NCBI GenBank assembly: GCA_910584545.1
Contig: CAJUBC010000018.1
Coordinates: 1-36,795 of the forward strand
From: an uncultured Muribaculaceae bacterium
GTDB taxonomy: Bacteria > Bacteroidota > Bacteroidia > Bacteroidales > Muribaculaceae
Direction: 5' to 3'
Length of the DNA stretch: 36,795 bases
Shown here: positions 1 to 7,901 of the stretch, piece by piece
How positions within the stretch are numbered: the stretch's first letter is position 1
Layout: every line of letters begins with the position of its first letter
Made by a program: the position numbers and the translations under genes
Notes under the pieces: generated by a model
Database searches by the model: none
Seen by the model: the letters and a program-made list of their open reading frames with translations, nothing else
What the model was told of the DNA's origin: nothing

Positions 1-529
1 GTCCGACTTATACCCCAAAATTCGATGTTTTCAAATTTTTGTCATGTACTTAATCCGAGGCATAATAATCTGAAAATCGCCGTTTACAGACCTTAACATT
101 TTCCCTCTGACCACAGTCCATAATCAAGGGTACAAAAGGTGTACTTTTTAAGAAAATCGGGTCAAACGCAGGAAAATCACCGCAATATTGATAATTGCTA
201 TTGCATTGATAACAAGTATAATTAGCTCATTTGACTTATCTTGACTTTTCAATCAAAGAAATCTGGTAAATTTCAATCTTCGTCAGGAATGGGGCAGACG
301 GTAGATGCCTTGTGGATATGTATGTACCATTGTCTCGGGCACGCGGTGTCCCGGGGGTGTGCCGCATATTCTGCGTGAGGCTTCTGCATCGTTTGCCTGT
401 TCTACGAAGATGGGCAATACCAGAGCCTCGATGAGTAGAACGGGCGGCAGGTACGGCTCTCACGCTTTCTCTTTTTTAACGTTTCAAACGCCAATGAGGA
501 GGGTCCGGCGGCGAAAACAGGATTCCACT
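1..529. other. AT-rich non-coding region at the window start
   Basis: I see no convincing gene here. Short frames on both strands lack recognisable domains. The frame running into the next gene from position 305 has a polar, arginine-rich N-terminus unlike a signal peptide, so it was not used. A 10-bp tandem repeat (TTGACTTATC / TTGACTTTTC) lies at 231-250. The near-consensus -7 element TAAATTTC at 267-274 is the best promoter candidate for the downstream cluster, but it misses the final G of TAnnTTTG and has no well-spaced -33 element. Confidence 0.5.
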
Positions 530-1558
530 ATGTTCAGAAGAATTCTTTTGGTACTCTTGCTTGTGCCATTTTCCATTGCCGGCTTCGCCGCGCAGCTGAC
601 CGCTACCCTCCAGAGCGGCGACAAAGTTACACCCTTCTATGGAAACAACGCCTTTGCGGATGCCTATTCCGCTTCCGCCGATGGCGACATCATTACCTTG
701 TCTCCGGGCAGTTTCAATAATGTGCCCGAAATAGCCAAATCAATTACCGTAATAGGCTCATACGCGTTCAGTAAGGATACTTCAAAGGCAACATTAGTCA
801 ACGGAGACATAACAGTAAGTGCGGACAATGTTGCCTTGCAGGGCTTGCGTTTTATCTATACGCTGAAAATCAAGGCAACAAACAATCTCAATGTCTCACG
901 TTGCTATATCTCCTTGACTGAAGACCTTGAGAATGATGAGAATAAGTATCATGACAACAGCACCTTCACGGACTGTATGATACCGCAATATAAAGCGATG
1001 TCCTTCTCCAAGAACACGGTGCTCCGTAATTGCTGCATCAACAGTTTTTATGATTGCAACGAGTCTTCCAACCCTGCATTAATTGAGAACTGCAATATAC
1101 CCGTGTTTGCAGAATATTCCTATCTTTCAGGCGGAACTTATTATTACAAGCAGCCATATGCCATATATAGAAATTGTTTATTAGGATTGTATGCCAATAC
1201 CACGGACAATTCAACACCAAAACTTTACGTTTATTCTCCAAGCGAGTTCCACAATAATCTCTTTTTAAAAAGTTATTATGAAACTTCCGGATCAAGAAAC
1301 TTAAAATTATGGACAGTAATTTTCGGATCATGTGTTGAAAATGGTAATAATTATGATTATGCTTATGGAATAAAAAGCAGAGATAAAGTCTTGAGATACA
1401 GCAGTCTCATTCCCTATAAATATCTGGACACCTCTTACGGCCCCGCCGACCATAAGGAGTATCCAGCTGTTCCTGCGGTGACGAAGGCGGAGATTGATAC
1501 CCAGACCGATGCCGAAGGTAAGTTGCATGTGAAAATCGAGGCTGCAGCCCGTGACTGA
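530..1558 (+). CDS. Exported right-handed beta-helix-like protein
   Basis: 342 residues from the ATG at 530. I chose this start because it begins a classic signal peptide (MFRRILLVLLLVPFSIAGFAA, cleavage near residue 21). The longer frame adds 75 residues of unlikely sequence. The mature part has repeating short strands of the parallel beta-helix type: ITVIGSYAF, LVNGDITVSADNVALQGLRF, LNVSRCYISL, NTVLRNCCINSF, ALIENCNIPV, YAIYRNCLLG and FHNNLF. The pattern 'x-I-x-N-C-x-I' resembles pectate-lyase-like and right-handed beta-helix repeat proteins. No catalytic residues can be assigned, so it could be an adhesin or a polysaccharide-binding or cleaving protein. It ends without a sorting-type C-terminal domain. 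Positions of about 1080-1400 are more AT-rich than the neighbours. It is followed after 21 bp by the next exported-protein gene, probably in one operon. Confidence 0.6.
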   Translation: MFRRILLVLLLVPFSIAGFAAQLTATLQSGDKVTPFYGNNAFADAYSASADGDIITLSPGSFNNVPEIAKSITVIGSYAFSKDTSKATLVNGDITVSADNVALQGLRFIYTLKIKATNNLNVSRCYISLTEDLENDENKYHDNSTFTDCMIPQYKAMSFSKNTVLRNCCINSFYDCNESSNPALIENCNIPVFAEYSYLSGGTYYYKQPYAIYRNCLLGLYANTTDNSTPKLYVYSPSEFHNNLFLKSYYETSGSRNLKLWTVIFGSCVENGNNYDYAYGIKSRDKVLRYSSLIPYKYLDTSYGPADHKEYPAVPAVTKAEIDTQTDAEGKLHVKIEAAARD

Positions 1559-1579
1559 CCATAATTCCGTTTCGCAATC

Positions 1580-2563
1580 ATGAAAAAAATAGTATCCTTT
1601 TTGATTGCGGTGGTGTCACTCGCTGTCCCGGCTTTTGCGGAGGACAGTCCGCAGGTCTCATATCTCCAGTACTGGATTGACGGCAATCATGCCGCCTGCG
1701 CCGTCAGTTCCGTAATGGAGTTCGACATTGACTGTGCCGCATTGTCACCGGGCCTCCACACGCTGCACTACCGTATATCCGACATTGCCGGGAAATATTC
1801 CCCGCTTTATGAACACGGCTTCTTGAAATTGCCGTCGGCCACGTCAGCCTCTAAGGTCGACAATCTTCAGTATTGGTGGGATGACATGCACCAAAACGCT
1901 GTAACCGTACCATATACTGCCGAAGAGTTCGTACTCTCCACCGATGCCCTCCCCTATGGACTTCACAGCCTGAAATACCGCGTAAAGGATGATGCAGGAA
2001 GATGGTCGGACTGTCGCAGTCACTATTTCTACAAAGGCAATGCGGAGGATGCCGCCATGATAGTGTGCTGGACATACTGGTGGAACGACCTTGCCGACAA
2101 AGCCGTCACCCGTATTCTTGAGGAGCCTGCAGCTTCATTCGTGCTCGATGAGGAACTTGCCGTTCCTCAAGAGGCCCGCACCAATTATGCGGGACACTAT
2201 ACCGCTACTTTGAACATTATGGTCACTGACAGCCGAGGGCGCTCCGCATTTCTACGCTCAAATGTGGAATACCCCGACAGCGATGCCCCCGTCACCGACA
2301 TTGATGCCGACAGCTATGTGGCATCGTCGTCCGTCACGCTCTCATGGGCAGAATCATCGGGCGACCAGATGGGAGACTATAACGTCTACTTCTCTCAGGA
2401 CGGCGGACCTTTCCAGCTCTGGCTTCCGGACACCAAGAAGACATCGGCCGTCTTCAATGGTAAGCGCGGGAGTTGTTATGTTTTCACGGTTACGGGACGG
2501 GACAGCTTCGGCAACCGCGAGACTTACGATGAATCCAAATGTGTATCAGTAACATTCGAGTGA
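1580..2563 (+). CDS. Exported protein with three LQYWxD-type repeats and an Fn3-like C-terminus
   Basis: 327 residues with a clear signal peptide (residues 1-20, cut after AFA). Three related modules follow. Module 1 is about 28-83 (YLQYWID ... GLHTLHYRISDIAGKYS). Module 2 is about 96-151 (LQYWWDD ... GLHSLKYRVKDDAGRWS). Module 3 is about 163-226 (CWTYWWND ... LNIMVTDSRGRSAF). Each runs from an aromatic W/Y-rich strand to an 'H-x-L-x-Y-R-V-x-D-x-x-G-x-x-S' strand, so they look like beta-sandwich repeats. Residues about 236-327 resemble a fibronectin type III domain (VTLSWAESSGDQMGDYNVYFS). No enzyme motif is visible; a surface or binding role is inference. The stop codon is 2 nt before the next start, so it is very likely co-transcribed and translationally coupled with the large protein downstream. 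Confidence 0.6.
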   Translation: MKKIVSFLIAVVSLAVPAFAEDSPQVSYLQYWIDGNHAACAVSSVMEFDIDCAALSPGLHTLHYRISDIAGKYSPLYEHGFLKLPSATSASKVDNLQYWWDDMHQNAVTVPYTAEEFVLSTDALPYGLHSLKYRVKDDAGRWSDCRSHYFYKGNAEDAAMIVCWTYWWNDLADKAVTRILEEPAASFVLDEELAVPQEARTNYAGHYTATLNIMVTDSRGRSAFLRSNVEYPDSDAPVTDIDADSYVASSSVTLSWAESSGDQMGDYNVYFSQDGGPFQLWLPDTKKTSAVFNGKRGSCYVFTVTGRDSFGNRETYDESKCVSVTFE

Positions 2564-2565
2564 TT

Positions 2566-5500
2566 ATGAAGGAATACATTAGAAAAAAAGCAGGGATTCT
2601 GCTGACGGTAATGTCCATTGTATTGGGATGTCTGAACGCTGATGCAATATCACTATGGGTAGGCGAGTCATACACATGGGACTTCGGAGGATCTGTAATG
2701 GGTTCCACCTACAACATGAATGTAAGTGTCAACGGAGGTTACCTATCCGTAACAGGCTCTGGGTTCTACAGGAAAATAACTCCGACGCAGTATTTTTCGG
2801 GTACCGCAACGGTTACAGCTGAATGGGATTATACCCTTTATTACGGCGATAAAATGAAGCACCAGAAGGTAAGCGTGACGATAGAGTGTCGTGAAAATCC
2901 AGTCTCGATCCATCCCACGAGCGTTACCCTTTCTTCGGGCGAGACATATCAGCTCGGTTACCGTCATGCTTACGACAATCAGTATGTAGGCGCGGCTAAC
3001 GCCTATTTCTCAGGGGGCAATTCCAGTTTCTCGGTATCGTCATCCGGACTTGTTACGGCCTTGAAACCCGGTTCCGGTTATGTGACTGTATATTCGAAGG
3101 TTTCCAGTGCTGCAAACGCCCCAAGTTGTTATGTCACGGTCAAGGATATAGAACCTACCGGAGCTTCTGTAAGCGACGTGAGGTTGCTTGCCGACCAAAG
3201 CGTGGATCTGAGTGTAAATGTTTCTCCATCCAATGCCACTGTCAAGAACCGAAGCTGGCATGTGAAAGAGGGTAGCGATGTGGTGAGCATCTCGGGATCA
3301 AGGCTCACCGGACTGAATCCGGGTACTGCCAAGATTTACTGTCTGGTGAATGGTTCTGTTCGCAGCAACGATGCCGATGTGGTTGTTACCGAGCCGGCGC
3401 TGACTGGGTCTGCATTTGCTCCTGAAACCGGATCAACCGGAGTGTCGGTATTCGTCAATCCGGGAGTCACGTTCTCACATGAGGTATCTCGTGGGGATGG
3501 ATTCGGAAACATAAGATTGAGCGGACCCAATGGAGATACGGAGGGTACACTCGAGTTTTCAGGAAAATCATTGAGATTTTTACCGGCGAAACATCTATCC
3601 CCTCTTGCCAAATATACTCTGTATGTCCCCCGGAATGCCGTGAAAAACAAATGGGGCAGTCCTGCCAAAAGCGATATCGCTGTGTCTTTCACTACAGCGG
3701 ATTTCGAGAAGGCAAATCTGAAGATATCCCCTGTCTCCGGGACGTATCTCACAAAAGATGATACTGTGACCATCACTGCAGAACCGTCTGATGCAGACAT
3801 ACACTATACTCTTGACAATTCGGAGCCGTCGGCTTCAAGCCCTGTTTATGAAAAGCCGTTCACCATTTCCTCCGACGTGATAGTGAAGGCTGTAGCAATA
3901 AGAGAGGGATATCGGGACAGCGACGTTGCGGTGGCACAGTTCTTCAGGAGCCAGAGCGAGGTTATGGGATATTTTCCCAACGATGCATCTCCGCTTTTCA
4001 ATTATGGGCCGGTTTGTCCGCATCTCAAATTGAGCGGAAGCGTAGAGAAGTCAAATAATTTCCGACGGATCACGCTTACCGACGGTGACGGAAAGCGCGT
4101 GGATGGAGAGGCGTTGTTGACAGACTACATGATTGTTTTCGTGCCCTCCGAACCTCTTCTGAATGCTACGGTTTATACTCTTGACATTCCCCGCGATGCC
4201 GTCAAAACCATCAACGGGGAGGTGTTCGCCGGGTTCAAATGGTCGTTTGCCACTCCGGTCATGCCGGTTAGTGCCGAAATGCAGGGTGACGCATCGGTTT
4301 ATATCCTTGACGAGAAAGGATCTCTGAAAATGAGAGGCATGCACTATTCGGATGTAACGCCGGCTACCGGCGGATTTACCTTTGACGACCGCGATGCCTT
4401 GACTGAATGCGGATCCGGAGTGGACGACATGTCATGCGGATACACACATAGTCTTGTACGCAAGGGGACGGCTGTCGAGGGAATCGGTTTGGCTTTCTGT
4501 GGAGAGACCGGAACTGCGGCAAGCATCGCCACCATCGGCGGCGTACGGATGATGAAGGCAGGATTCCAGACATCCGCGATTATCGGAGAGGACAATTCCC
4601 TCTGGATGTGCGGGCGCAATGACTTCTATCAGCTTGGCGACGGTAGCGGCACCACATCCGCATCTTTTATAAAGGTTGCTGAAAATGTGATTGATGTGGC
4701 TCCAGGCAACGGCTTCACCCTTTTTGTGAATGATTCCCATGAGATGTGGGCTGTTGGCCGCAACCATCTCGGACAGCTTGGAGACGGAACTACCATTGAT
4801 CGCCGGACTCCGGTTAAGGTTCTGGACGGTGTGGAGCGTGTATTCGCTTCATCATGCGGATGGTTCGGTGGTTGTATCACAACCGACGGGGATCTCCTGA
4901 CATGGGGAGACAACGGCTCATCACAGCTTGGACGTGAGAAAAATCGATTCTCCGCTGTCCCGGCCAAGGTACTCAGCAATGTGGCCGATGCATCTTTCGG
5001 GGCCAGCCACGCCTTTGCGGTCTCTGAAACACACGAGCTTTACGGCTGGGGATCGAACACACATGGTCAGATAGGAGATGTCGAGGCTGAACTGTCGAGT
5101 CCGACATTGGTATCCGACCATGTTTCGGCAGTCTCCGCAGGACCCGGGTCCTCATTGGTGCTCGACATCAGCGGCGAGGTAACCGGATGGGGGCGCAAGT
5201 TCCATTCCAATTTTGGCTCCGGTTCCGGAATCGCCAAAGGCTTTGTAGTTTCGGAGGGTAATTCCTGTGCAAGTCTGGAAGAGGTCGTTGTGGAACCATG
5301 GAAATTTGAGGCTATGCCTGACAGCAGGTTTGCATTCGTCGCAGTGCCGCGTCCTTTTGCCGCTGACTACGAATCGGTAGAATGGTCGAGTGACCATCCC
5401 GAGATCGCTACAGTCGACGGCAATGGTGTGGTCAACACCCTGGCATACGGAGAGGCGATTGTGACTGCTCGGTTTACCGACAGGTTCGGAAACATGAAAG

Positions 5501-5787
5501 AGTCTGCATCAAAAGTGGTTTGCACGGACACTCCCGACAACAGTGATATTCTTGCCGGTGTCAAGCATGCTATCGAGGATGGCTCCGACTGGACGGCAAG
5601 GACACGTGGTTGTAAGATTATAATCGACTCTGCAGTTGTTGGAGAGACATTCTATGTATGCAACCTTCATGGCATTGTGATATGTCAGGATATGGCCTAT
5701 TCCGATTCCTTGACATTTGACTTGGCGCAAAGCGGCGTCTACATCGTACGTTCCGGCAATAAATCTATAAAGGTAATGTGCAGATGA
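2566..5787 (+). CDS. Large exported Ig-like / chitobiase-C / RCC1-repeat protein with sorting-type C-terminus
   Basis: 1073 residues from the ATG at 2566, 2 nt after the previous stop. An upstream in-frame ATG at 2539 would overlap that gene and lengthen the signal peptide unnaturally. Signal peptide is about 1-27. Domains in order: two bacterial Ig-like group 2-like domains (about 113-193 and 195-275, with LTGLNPGTAKIYC); an SbsA-type Ig-like domain (277-377, TLYVPRNAVKN); a chitobiase C-terminal-like domain (384-459, IHYTLDNSEPSASSPVY); a second SbsA-like domain (464-563); RCC1-like propeller repeats (about 610-900, with LWMCGRNDFYQLGDG, MWAVGRNHLGQLGDG, LLTWGDNGSSQLG, LYGWGSNTHGQIGD); another Ig-like group 2 domain (905-985, WSSDHPEIATVDGNGVV); and a type IX-like sorting domain (1000-1073, ending GVYIVRSGNKSIKVMCR). 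It is probably a surface-anchored adhesin or scaffold; the ligand is unknown. Confidence 0.7.
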   Translation: MKEYIRKKAGILLTVMSIVLGCLNADAISLWVGESYTWDFGGSVMGSTYNMNVSVNGGYLSVTGSGFYRKITPTQYFSGTATVTAEWDYTLYYGDKMKHQKVSVTIECRENPVSIHPTSVTLSSGETYQLGYRHAYDNQYVGAANAYFSGGNSSFSVSSSGLVTALKPGSGYVTVYSKVSSAANAPSCYVTVKDIEPTGASVSDVRLLADQSVDLSVNVSPSNATVKNRSWHVKEGSDVVSISGSRLTGLNPGTAKIYCLVNGSVRSNDADVVVTEPALTGSAFAPETGSTGVSVFVNPGVTFSHEVSRGDGFGNIRLSGPNGDTEGTLEFSGKSLRFLPAKHLSPLAKYTLYVPRNAVKNKWGSPAKSDIAVSFTTADFEKANLKISPVSGTYLTKDDTVTITAEPSDADIHYTLDNSEPSASSPVYEKPFTISSDVIVKAVAIREGYRDSDVAVAQFFRSQSEVMGYFPNDASPLFNYGPVCPHLKLSGSVEKSNNFRRITLTDGDGKRVDGEALLTDYMIVFVPSEPLLNATVYTLDIPRDAVKTINGEVFAGFKWSFATPVMPVSAEMQGDASVYILDEKGSLKMRGMHYSDVTPATGGFTFDDRDALTECGSGVDDMSCGYTHSLVRKGTAVEGIGLAFCGETGTAASIATIGGVRMMKAGFQTSAIIGEDNSLWMCGRNDFYQLGDGSGTTSASFIKVAENVIDVAPGNGFTLFVNDSHEMWAVGRNHLGQLGDGTTIDRRTPVKVLDGVERVFASSCGWFGGCITTDGDLLTWGDNGSSQLGREKNRFSAVPAKVLSNVADASFGASHAFAVSETHELYGWGSNTHGQIGDVEAELSSPTLVSDHVSAVSAGPGSSLVLDISGEVTGWGRKFHSNFGSGSGIAKGFVVSEGNSCASLEEVVVEPWKFEAMPDSRFAFVAVPRPFAADYESVEWSSDHPEIATVDGNGVVNTLAYGEAIVTARFTDRFGNMKESASKVVCTDTPDNSDILAGVKHAIEDGSDWTARTRGCKIIIDSAVVGETFYVCNLHGIVICQDMAYSDSLTFDLAQSGVYIVRSGNKSIKVMCR

Positions 5788-5850
5788 CAATGTGCAAGAG
5801 ATAGCCTATTGGTACTTAAAAAAATGTCAAGGTGCCTTGAGGTACAACAT

Positions 5851-5896
5851 ATAAAGCATCGGCTACAATTCAAAAATGTTGTAGCCGATGCTTTAT
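5851..5896. terminator. Perfect 18-bp hairpin between convergent genes
   Basis: Left arm 5851-5868 (ATAAAGCATCGGCTACAA), 10-nt loop 5869-5878, right arm 5879-5896, with no mismatch. It lies between the end of the large surface protein (+) and the end of the perR-rbr-hrb operon (-), so it probably terminates both. The AT-rich outer base pairs give a short U-rich arm on either strand. A smaller palindrome (TCAAGG-TG-CCTTGA) sits just to its left at 5827-5840. Confidence 0.75.
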
Positions 5897-5928
5897 CGTG
5901 TTTAAGGTTTCGCTTTGCGGGCTGTATG

Positions 5929-6570
5929 TCAACTGATTTTCTTGAAATGCGAGCGGTCGGCTCCGCATACAGGACAGATGTAGTCATCCGGCAAACCGGT
6001 TTCGGTCTCGACCACATAGCCACATATATCGCACCGGTAGCGCTCTTTGGAGGATGCGGCAGCGGAATTCTCCCCGGCCACGTAGGTCGGAGCATTTTTC
6101 GGCGCACGTCCTTTCACCACGTCGTGATAATATGCGTACGTCATGGGCTTGCCCGTTCCGGCATAGGAATCAACAAGGCGACCCAGCACTATCTCATGCG
6201 TCCCCGCATCGATAAATTCAAAGGCATCGATAACCAGGCGAGCGCAGAATTCTCCTTTTACGGCCGGAGTACCGTCTATCAACTCATACCCGAAATCGGA
6301 GTACTTGTCAATGTCCCTGGCCGAGCGGAATCCGAATGTACCTATTATCGACGTATCGGTTTCCTCGGCGATCACCGACAGGCTGAAACGGTTGTGCTCT
6401 TTTATAGCAGCGAGAGTATGGTTCTTCTTGTTGAGACAGATCGCCACCGATGGATTTTCACTTGTCACCTGAAAACAGGTGTTGATCACGCAACCCGCGG
6501 GATGGCCCTCCGACCAGCAGCCGACCACATACATTCCGTACGTGATGCTCTGAAGAGCTTTGATGTCCAT
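5929..6570 (-). CDS. hrb: Flavin reductase-rubredoxin fusion (high-molecular-weight rubredoxin type)
   Basis: 213 residues. Residues 1-150 match the FMN-binding flavin reductase family (ITYGMYVVG, CVINTCFQVTSENPSVAICLNKKNHT, FSLSVIAEE, GTFGFRSARDIDKY, HEIVLGRLVDSY). After a linker (about 151-175, Ala/Ser-rich) comes a compact rubredoxin with CxxC pairs at C180/C183 and C199/C202 (RYRCDICGYVV, DDYICPVCGAD). Clostridial proteins of this architecture (Hrb) pass electrons from NAD(P)H through FMN to the Fe(Cys)4 centre and on to oxygen- or peroxide-reducing partners. Here the gene is 12 bp downstream of rubrerythrin, so electron supply to rubrerythrin is the natural inference. It is probably a soluble cytoplasmic protein and the last gene of the operon. 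The symbol is by analogy. Confidence 0.85.
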   Translation of the reverse strand: MDIKALQSITYGMYVVGCWSEGHPAGCVINTCFQVTSENPSVAICLNKKNHTLAAIKEHNRFSLSVIAEETDTSIIGTFGFRSARDIDKYSDFGYELIDGTPAVKGEFCARLVIDAFEFIDAGTHEIVLGRLVDSYAGTGKPMTYAYYHDVVKGRAPKNAPTYVAGENSAAASSKERYRCDICGYVVETETGLPDDYICPVCGADRSHFKKIS

Positions 6571-6582
6571 GGCTTTCTACAG

Positions 6583-7125
6583 TCAGTAGTTCTTTGCCTC
6601 GATTTCAAAGAAACTCTGCCTGTGCTGACACACGGGGCATACCTCGGGAGCCTTCTTGCCGATATGCAGGTGACCGCAATTACGGCAGATCCACACGGTG
6701 TCGCCCTCGCGGGAAAACACGATGCCTTCCTCGATGTTCTGCAGAAGGCGACGATAACGCTCCTCATGGTGCTTCTCGATTGCGGCGACACCACGGAAAC
6801 GTCTTGCTATCTCCGGGAATCCCTCGGCGTCGGCTTCCTCCGCCATCTTGGCATACATGTCGGTCCACTCGTAGTTCTCACCCTCCGCCGCTGCACGCAG
6901 ATTGTCCATCGTTCCGGAAATCTCGCCGCCGTTAAGCAGTTTGAACCACAGCTTGGCATGCTCTTTCTCGTTGTTGGCTGTCTCCTCGAAGATCGCCGCG
7001 ATCTGCTCGTAACCGTCTTTGCGTGCTTTGGACGCAAAATAGGTGTATTTGTTGCGGGCCATCGATTCGCCGGCAAACGCATCCATCAGGTTCTTTTCTG
7101 TTTTTGTTCCTTTCAGATTTTTCAT
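6583..7125 (-). CDS. rbr: Rubrerythrin (peroxide-reducing non-haem diiron protein)
   Basis: 180 residues, close to the family length of about 190. The N-terminal four-helix ferritin-like domain (about 1-137) carries diiron ligand motifs: E20 (AFAGESMARNKY), E53 and H56 (NNEKEHAKLW), E86 (ENYEW), and the late helix AAIEKHHEERY around 115-123. The C-terminal rubredoxin domain has CxxC pairs at C147/C150 (WICRNCGHLHIG) and C163/C166 (EVCPVCQHRQSFFE). Rubrerythrins reduce hydrogen peroxide to water in the cytoplasm of anaerobes using electrons from rubredoxin-type donors. It lies between perR (20 bp upstream) and the flavin reductase-rubredoxin gene (12 bp downstream). Control by the upstream PerR is strongly suggested by the arrangement but is not shown by a clear operator. 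Confidence 0.95.
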   Translation of the reverse strand: MKNLKGTKTEKNLMDAFAGESMARNKYTYFASKARKDGYEQIAAIFEETANNEKEHAKLWFKLLNGGEISGTMDNLRAAAEGENYEWTDMYAKMAEEADAEGFPEIARRFRGVAAIEKHHEERYRRLLQNIEEGIVFSREGDTVWICRNCGHLHIGKKAPEVCPVCQHRQSFFEIEAKNY

Positions 7126-7145
7126 TGTCTTTTATTTTTTTGGTT

Positions 7146-7565
7146 TTATCTTTTACAACATTCCGGGCATAAGCCCTTGAAGAATACATTGACGTTGTCG
7201 CATTCGAAATTGTCAGGAGCTGACAGCGATTCCATATCGAACGGAATATCGAAGATCCTCCGGCATTTCCTGCATATAAAATGCGCGTGCGGCTTTCTGA
7301 GCGCGGAATCATATCTCGTAGAATCGGCGGAGATGTCGATGTCGTTCAGAAGCCCCTTCTCCGCAAACAGTCGCAGACAACTGAACACCGTGGTGCGGGA
7401 AAGCGTCGGATAATCACGCACCAGCCTGGAATAAATCTCGTCAGCCGTGGGATGACATTCACAAGATGATATGTATTCCAGAACTGCAAGCCTCTGGGCG
7501 GAAGGCCTGATGCCTGCATCGGAAAGCTGTCTCAGCAATGCGATTCTATTCTCTTCAGGATTCAT
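7146..7565 (-). CDS. perR: Fur-family peroxide-sensing repressor, PerR type
   Basis: 139 residues. The N-terminal winged helix (about 10-85) has the family signatures IRPSAQRLAVLEYI, HPTADEIYSRL and LSRTTVFSCLRLFAEKGLL. The structural zinc site is C98/C101 (CRKC) and C133/C136 (CPEC). Candidate regulatory-metal ligands are H38, D86, H93, H95 and D106. An Asp at the last position (FDIP), rather than the Glu of true Fur proteins, is the usual mark of PerR and supports metal-catalysed histidine oxidation as the sensing mechanism. It is the first gene of a three-gene operon with rbr and the flavin reductase-rubredoxin gene, so autoregulation is likely. Zur or Fur are less likely alternatives. Confidence 0.9.
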   Translation of the reverse strand: MNPEENRIALLRQLSDAGIRPSAQRLAVLEYISSCECHPTADEIYSRLVRDYPTLSRTTVFSCLRLFAEKGLLNDIDISADSTRYDSALRKPHAHFICRKCRRIFDIPFDMESLSAPDNFECDNVNVFFKGLCPECCKR

Positions 7566-7594
7566 GCGGACCAGTTACGTTATTGTATTCGGTA

Positions 7595-7625
7595 CAAAAT
7601 TATATCAAATACATCAATTTACCAA
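7595..7625 (-). promoter_or_regulatory. Promoter candidate for the perR-rbr-hrb operon
   Basis: On the minus strand a consensus Bacteroidetes -7 element TAATTTTG covers 7602-7595. TTG at 7625-7623 lies about 20 nt upstream as a -33 element. The start codon is about 30 nt downstream of the -7 box. The AT-rich region 7605-7650 may also hold a PerR operator, but I could not identify a clean inverted repeat. Confidence 0.55.
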
Positions 7626-7747
7626 CTGAATTAACAATATTTAATAAAAAAATCCACAACTTCGGTATCGACAACCTATCGGTATATATCGCACATAAGG
7701 CGCGCGTCCGCCCCGACGTGCACGACTACCGACAGGAGACAAAACGC

Positions 7748-7784
7748 TAAATTGCCTAAATTGCTATAAATTGTTTAAATTTTG
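7748..7784 (+). repeat. Four phased TAAATTG-type repeats upstream of the rplM promoter
   Basis: TAAATTG occurs at 7748-7754, 7757-7763 and 7767-7773, followed by the related TTAAATTTTG at 7775-7784. Start-to-start distances are 9-10 bp, close to one helical turn. The array ends 8 bp before the -33 TTTG. It could be an UP-like element that enhances transcription of the ribosomal operon, or a protein-binding array. Confidence 0.6.
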
Positions 7785-7791
7785 AGCCGGA

Positions 7792-7823
7792 TTTGGTCAT
7801 GTCGGAATATTTTATTAATTTTG
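7792..7823 (+). promoter_or_regulatory. rplM-rpsI promoter
   Basis: TTTG at 7792-7795, exactly 20 nt, then TAATTTTG at 7816-7823. This is a full match to the Bacteroidetes primary sigma consensus TTTG-N19-21-TAnnTTTG. Transcription would begin near 7830, leaving a 5' leader of about 100 nt. Confidence 0.85.
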
Positions 7824-7877
7824 CGAGCCGATTATATCCAAAGTAACAGCCCGGAGAGTACGCAGGCACCAGTTTTG

Positions 7878-7901
7878 GCCGACTGACCGGCTGACTGTCA
7901 G
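7878..7901 (+). promoter_or_regulatory. Candidate ribosomal-protein leader structure before rplM
   Basis: GCCG (7878-7881) and CGGC (7888-7891) form a hairpin with loop ACTGAC. The loop bases CTGAC (7883-7887) are exactly complementary to GTCAG at 7897-7901, so a pseudoknot is possible. An alternative 4-bp hairpin CTGA/TCAG (7891-7901 region) competes with it. The location, in a long leader of an L13-S9 operon, fits autogenous control by a ribosomal protein. L13 leaders have been described in Bacteroidia, but whether this is one cannot be decided by eye. Confidence 0.5.

Noticed and set aside
236..463. Small minus-strand frame of 75 codons
   Set aside because: Arginine-rich, low-information sequence without a start context or domain.
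305..529. N-terminal extension of the beta-helix protein
   Set aside because: The 75 extra residues are polar and would bury a canonical signal peptide; the ATG at 530 is better.
5809..7413. Long plus-strand frame (534 codons) opposite perR, rbr and hrb
   Set aside because: It lies antisense to three genes with complete, recognisable domains, has no family match visible, and arises from codon bias on the opposite strand.
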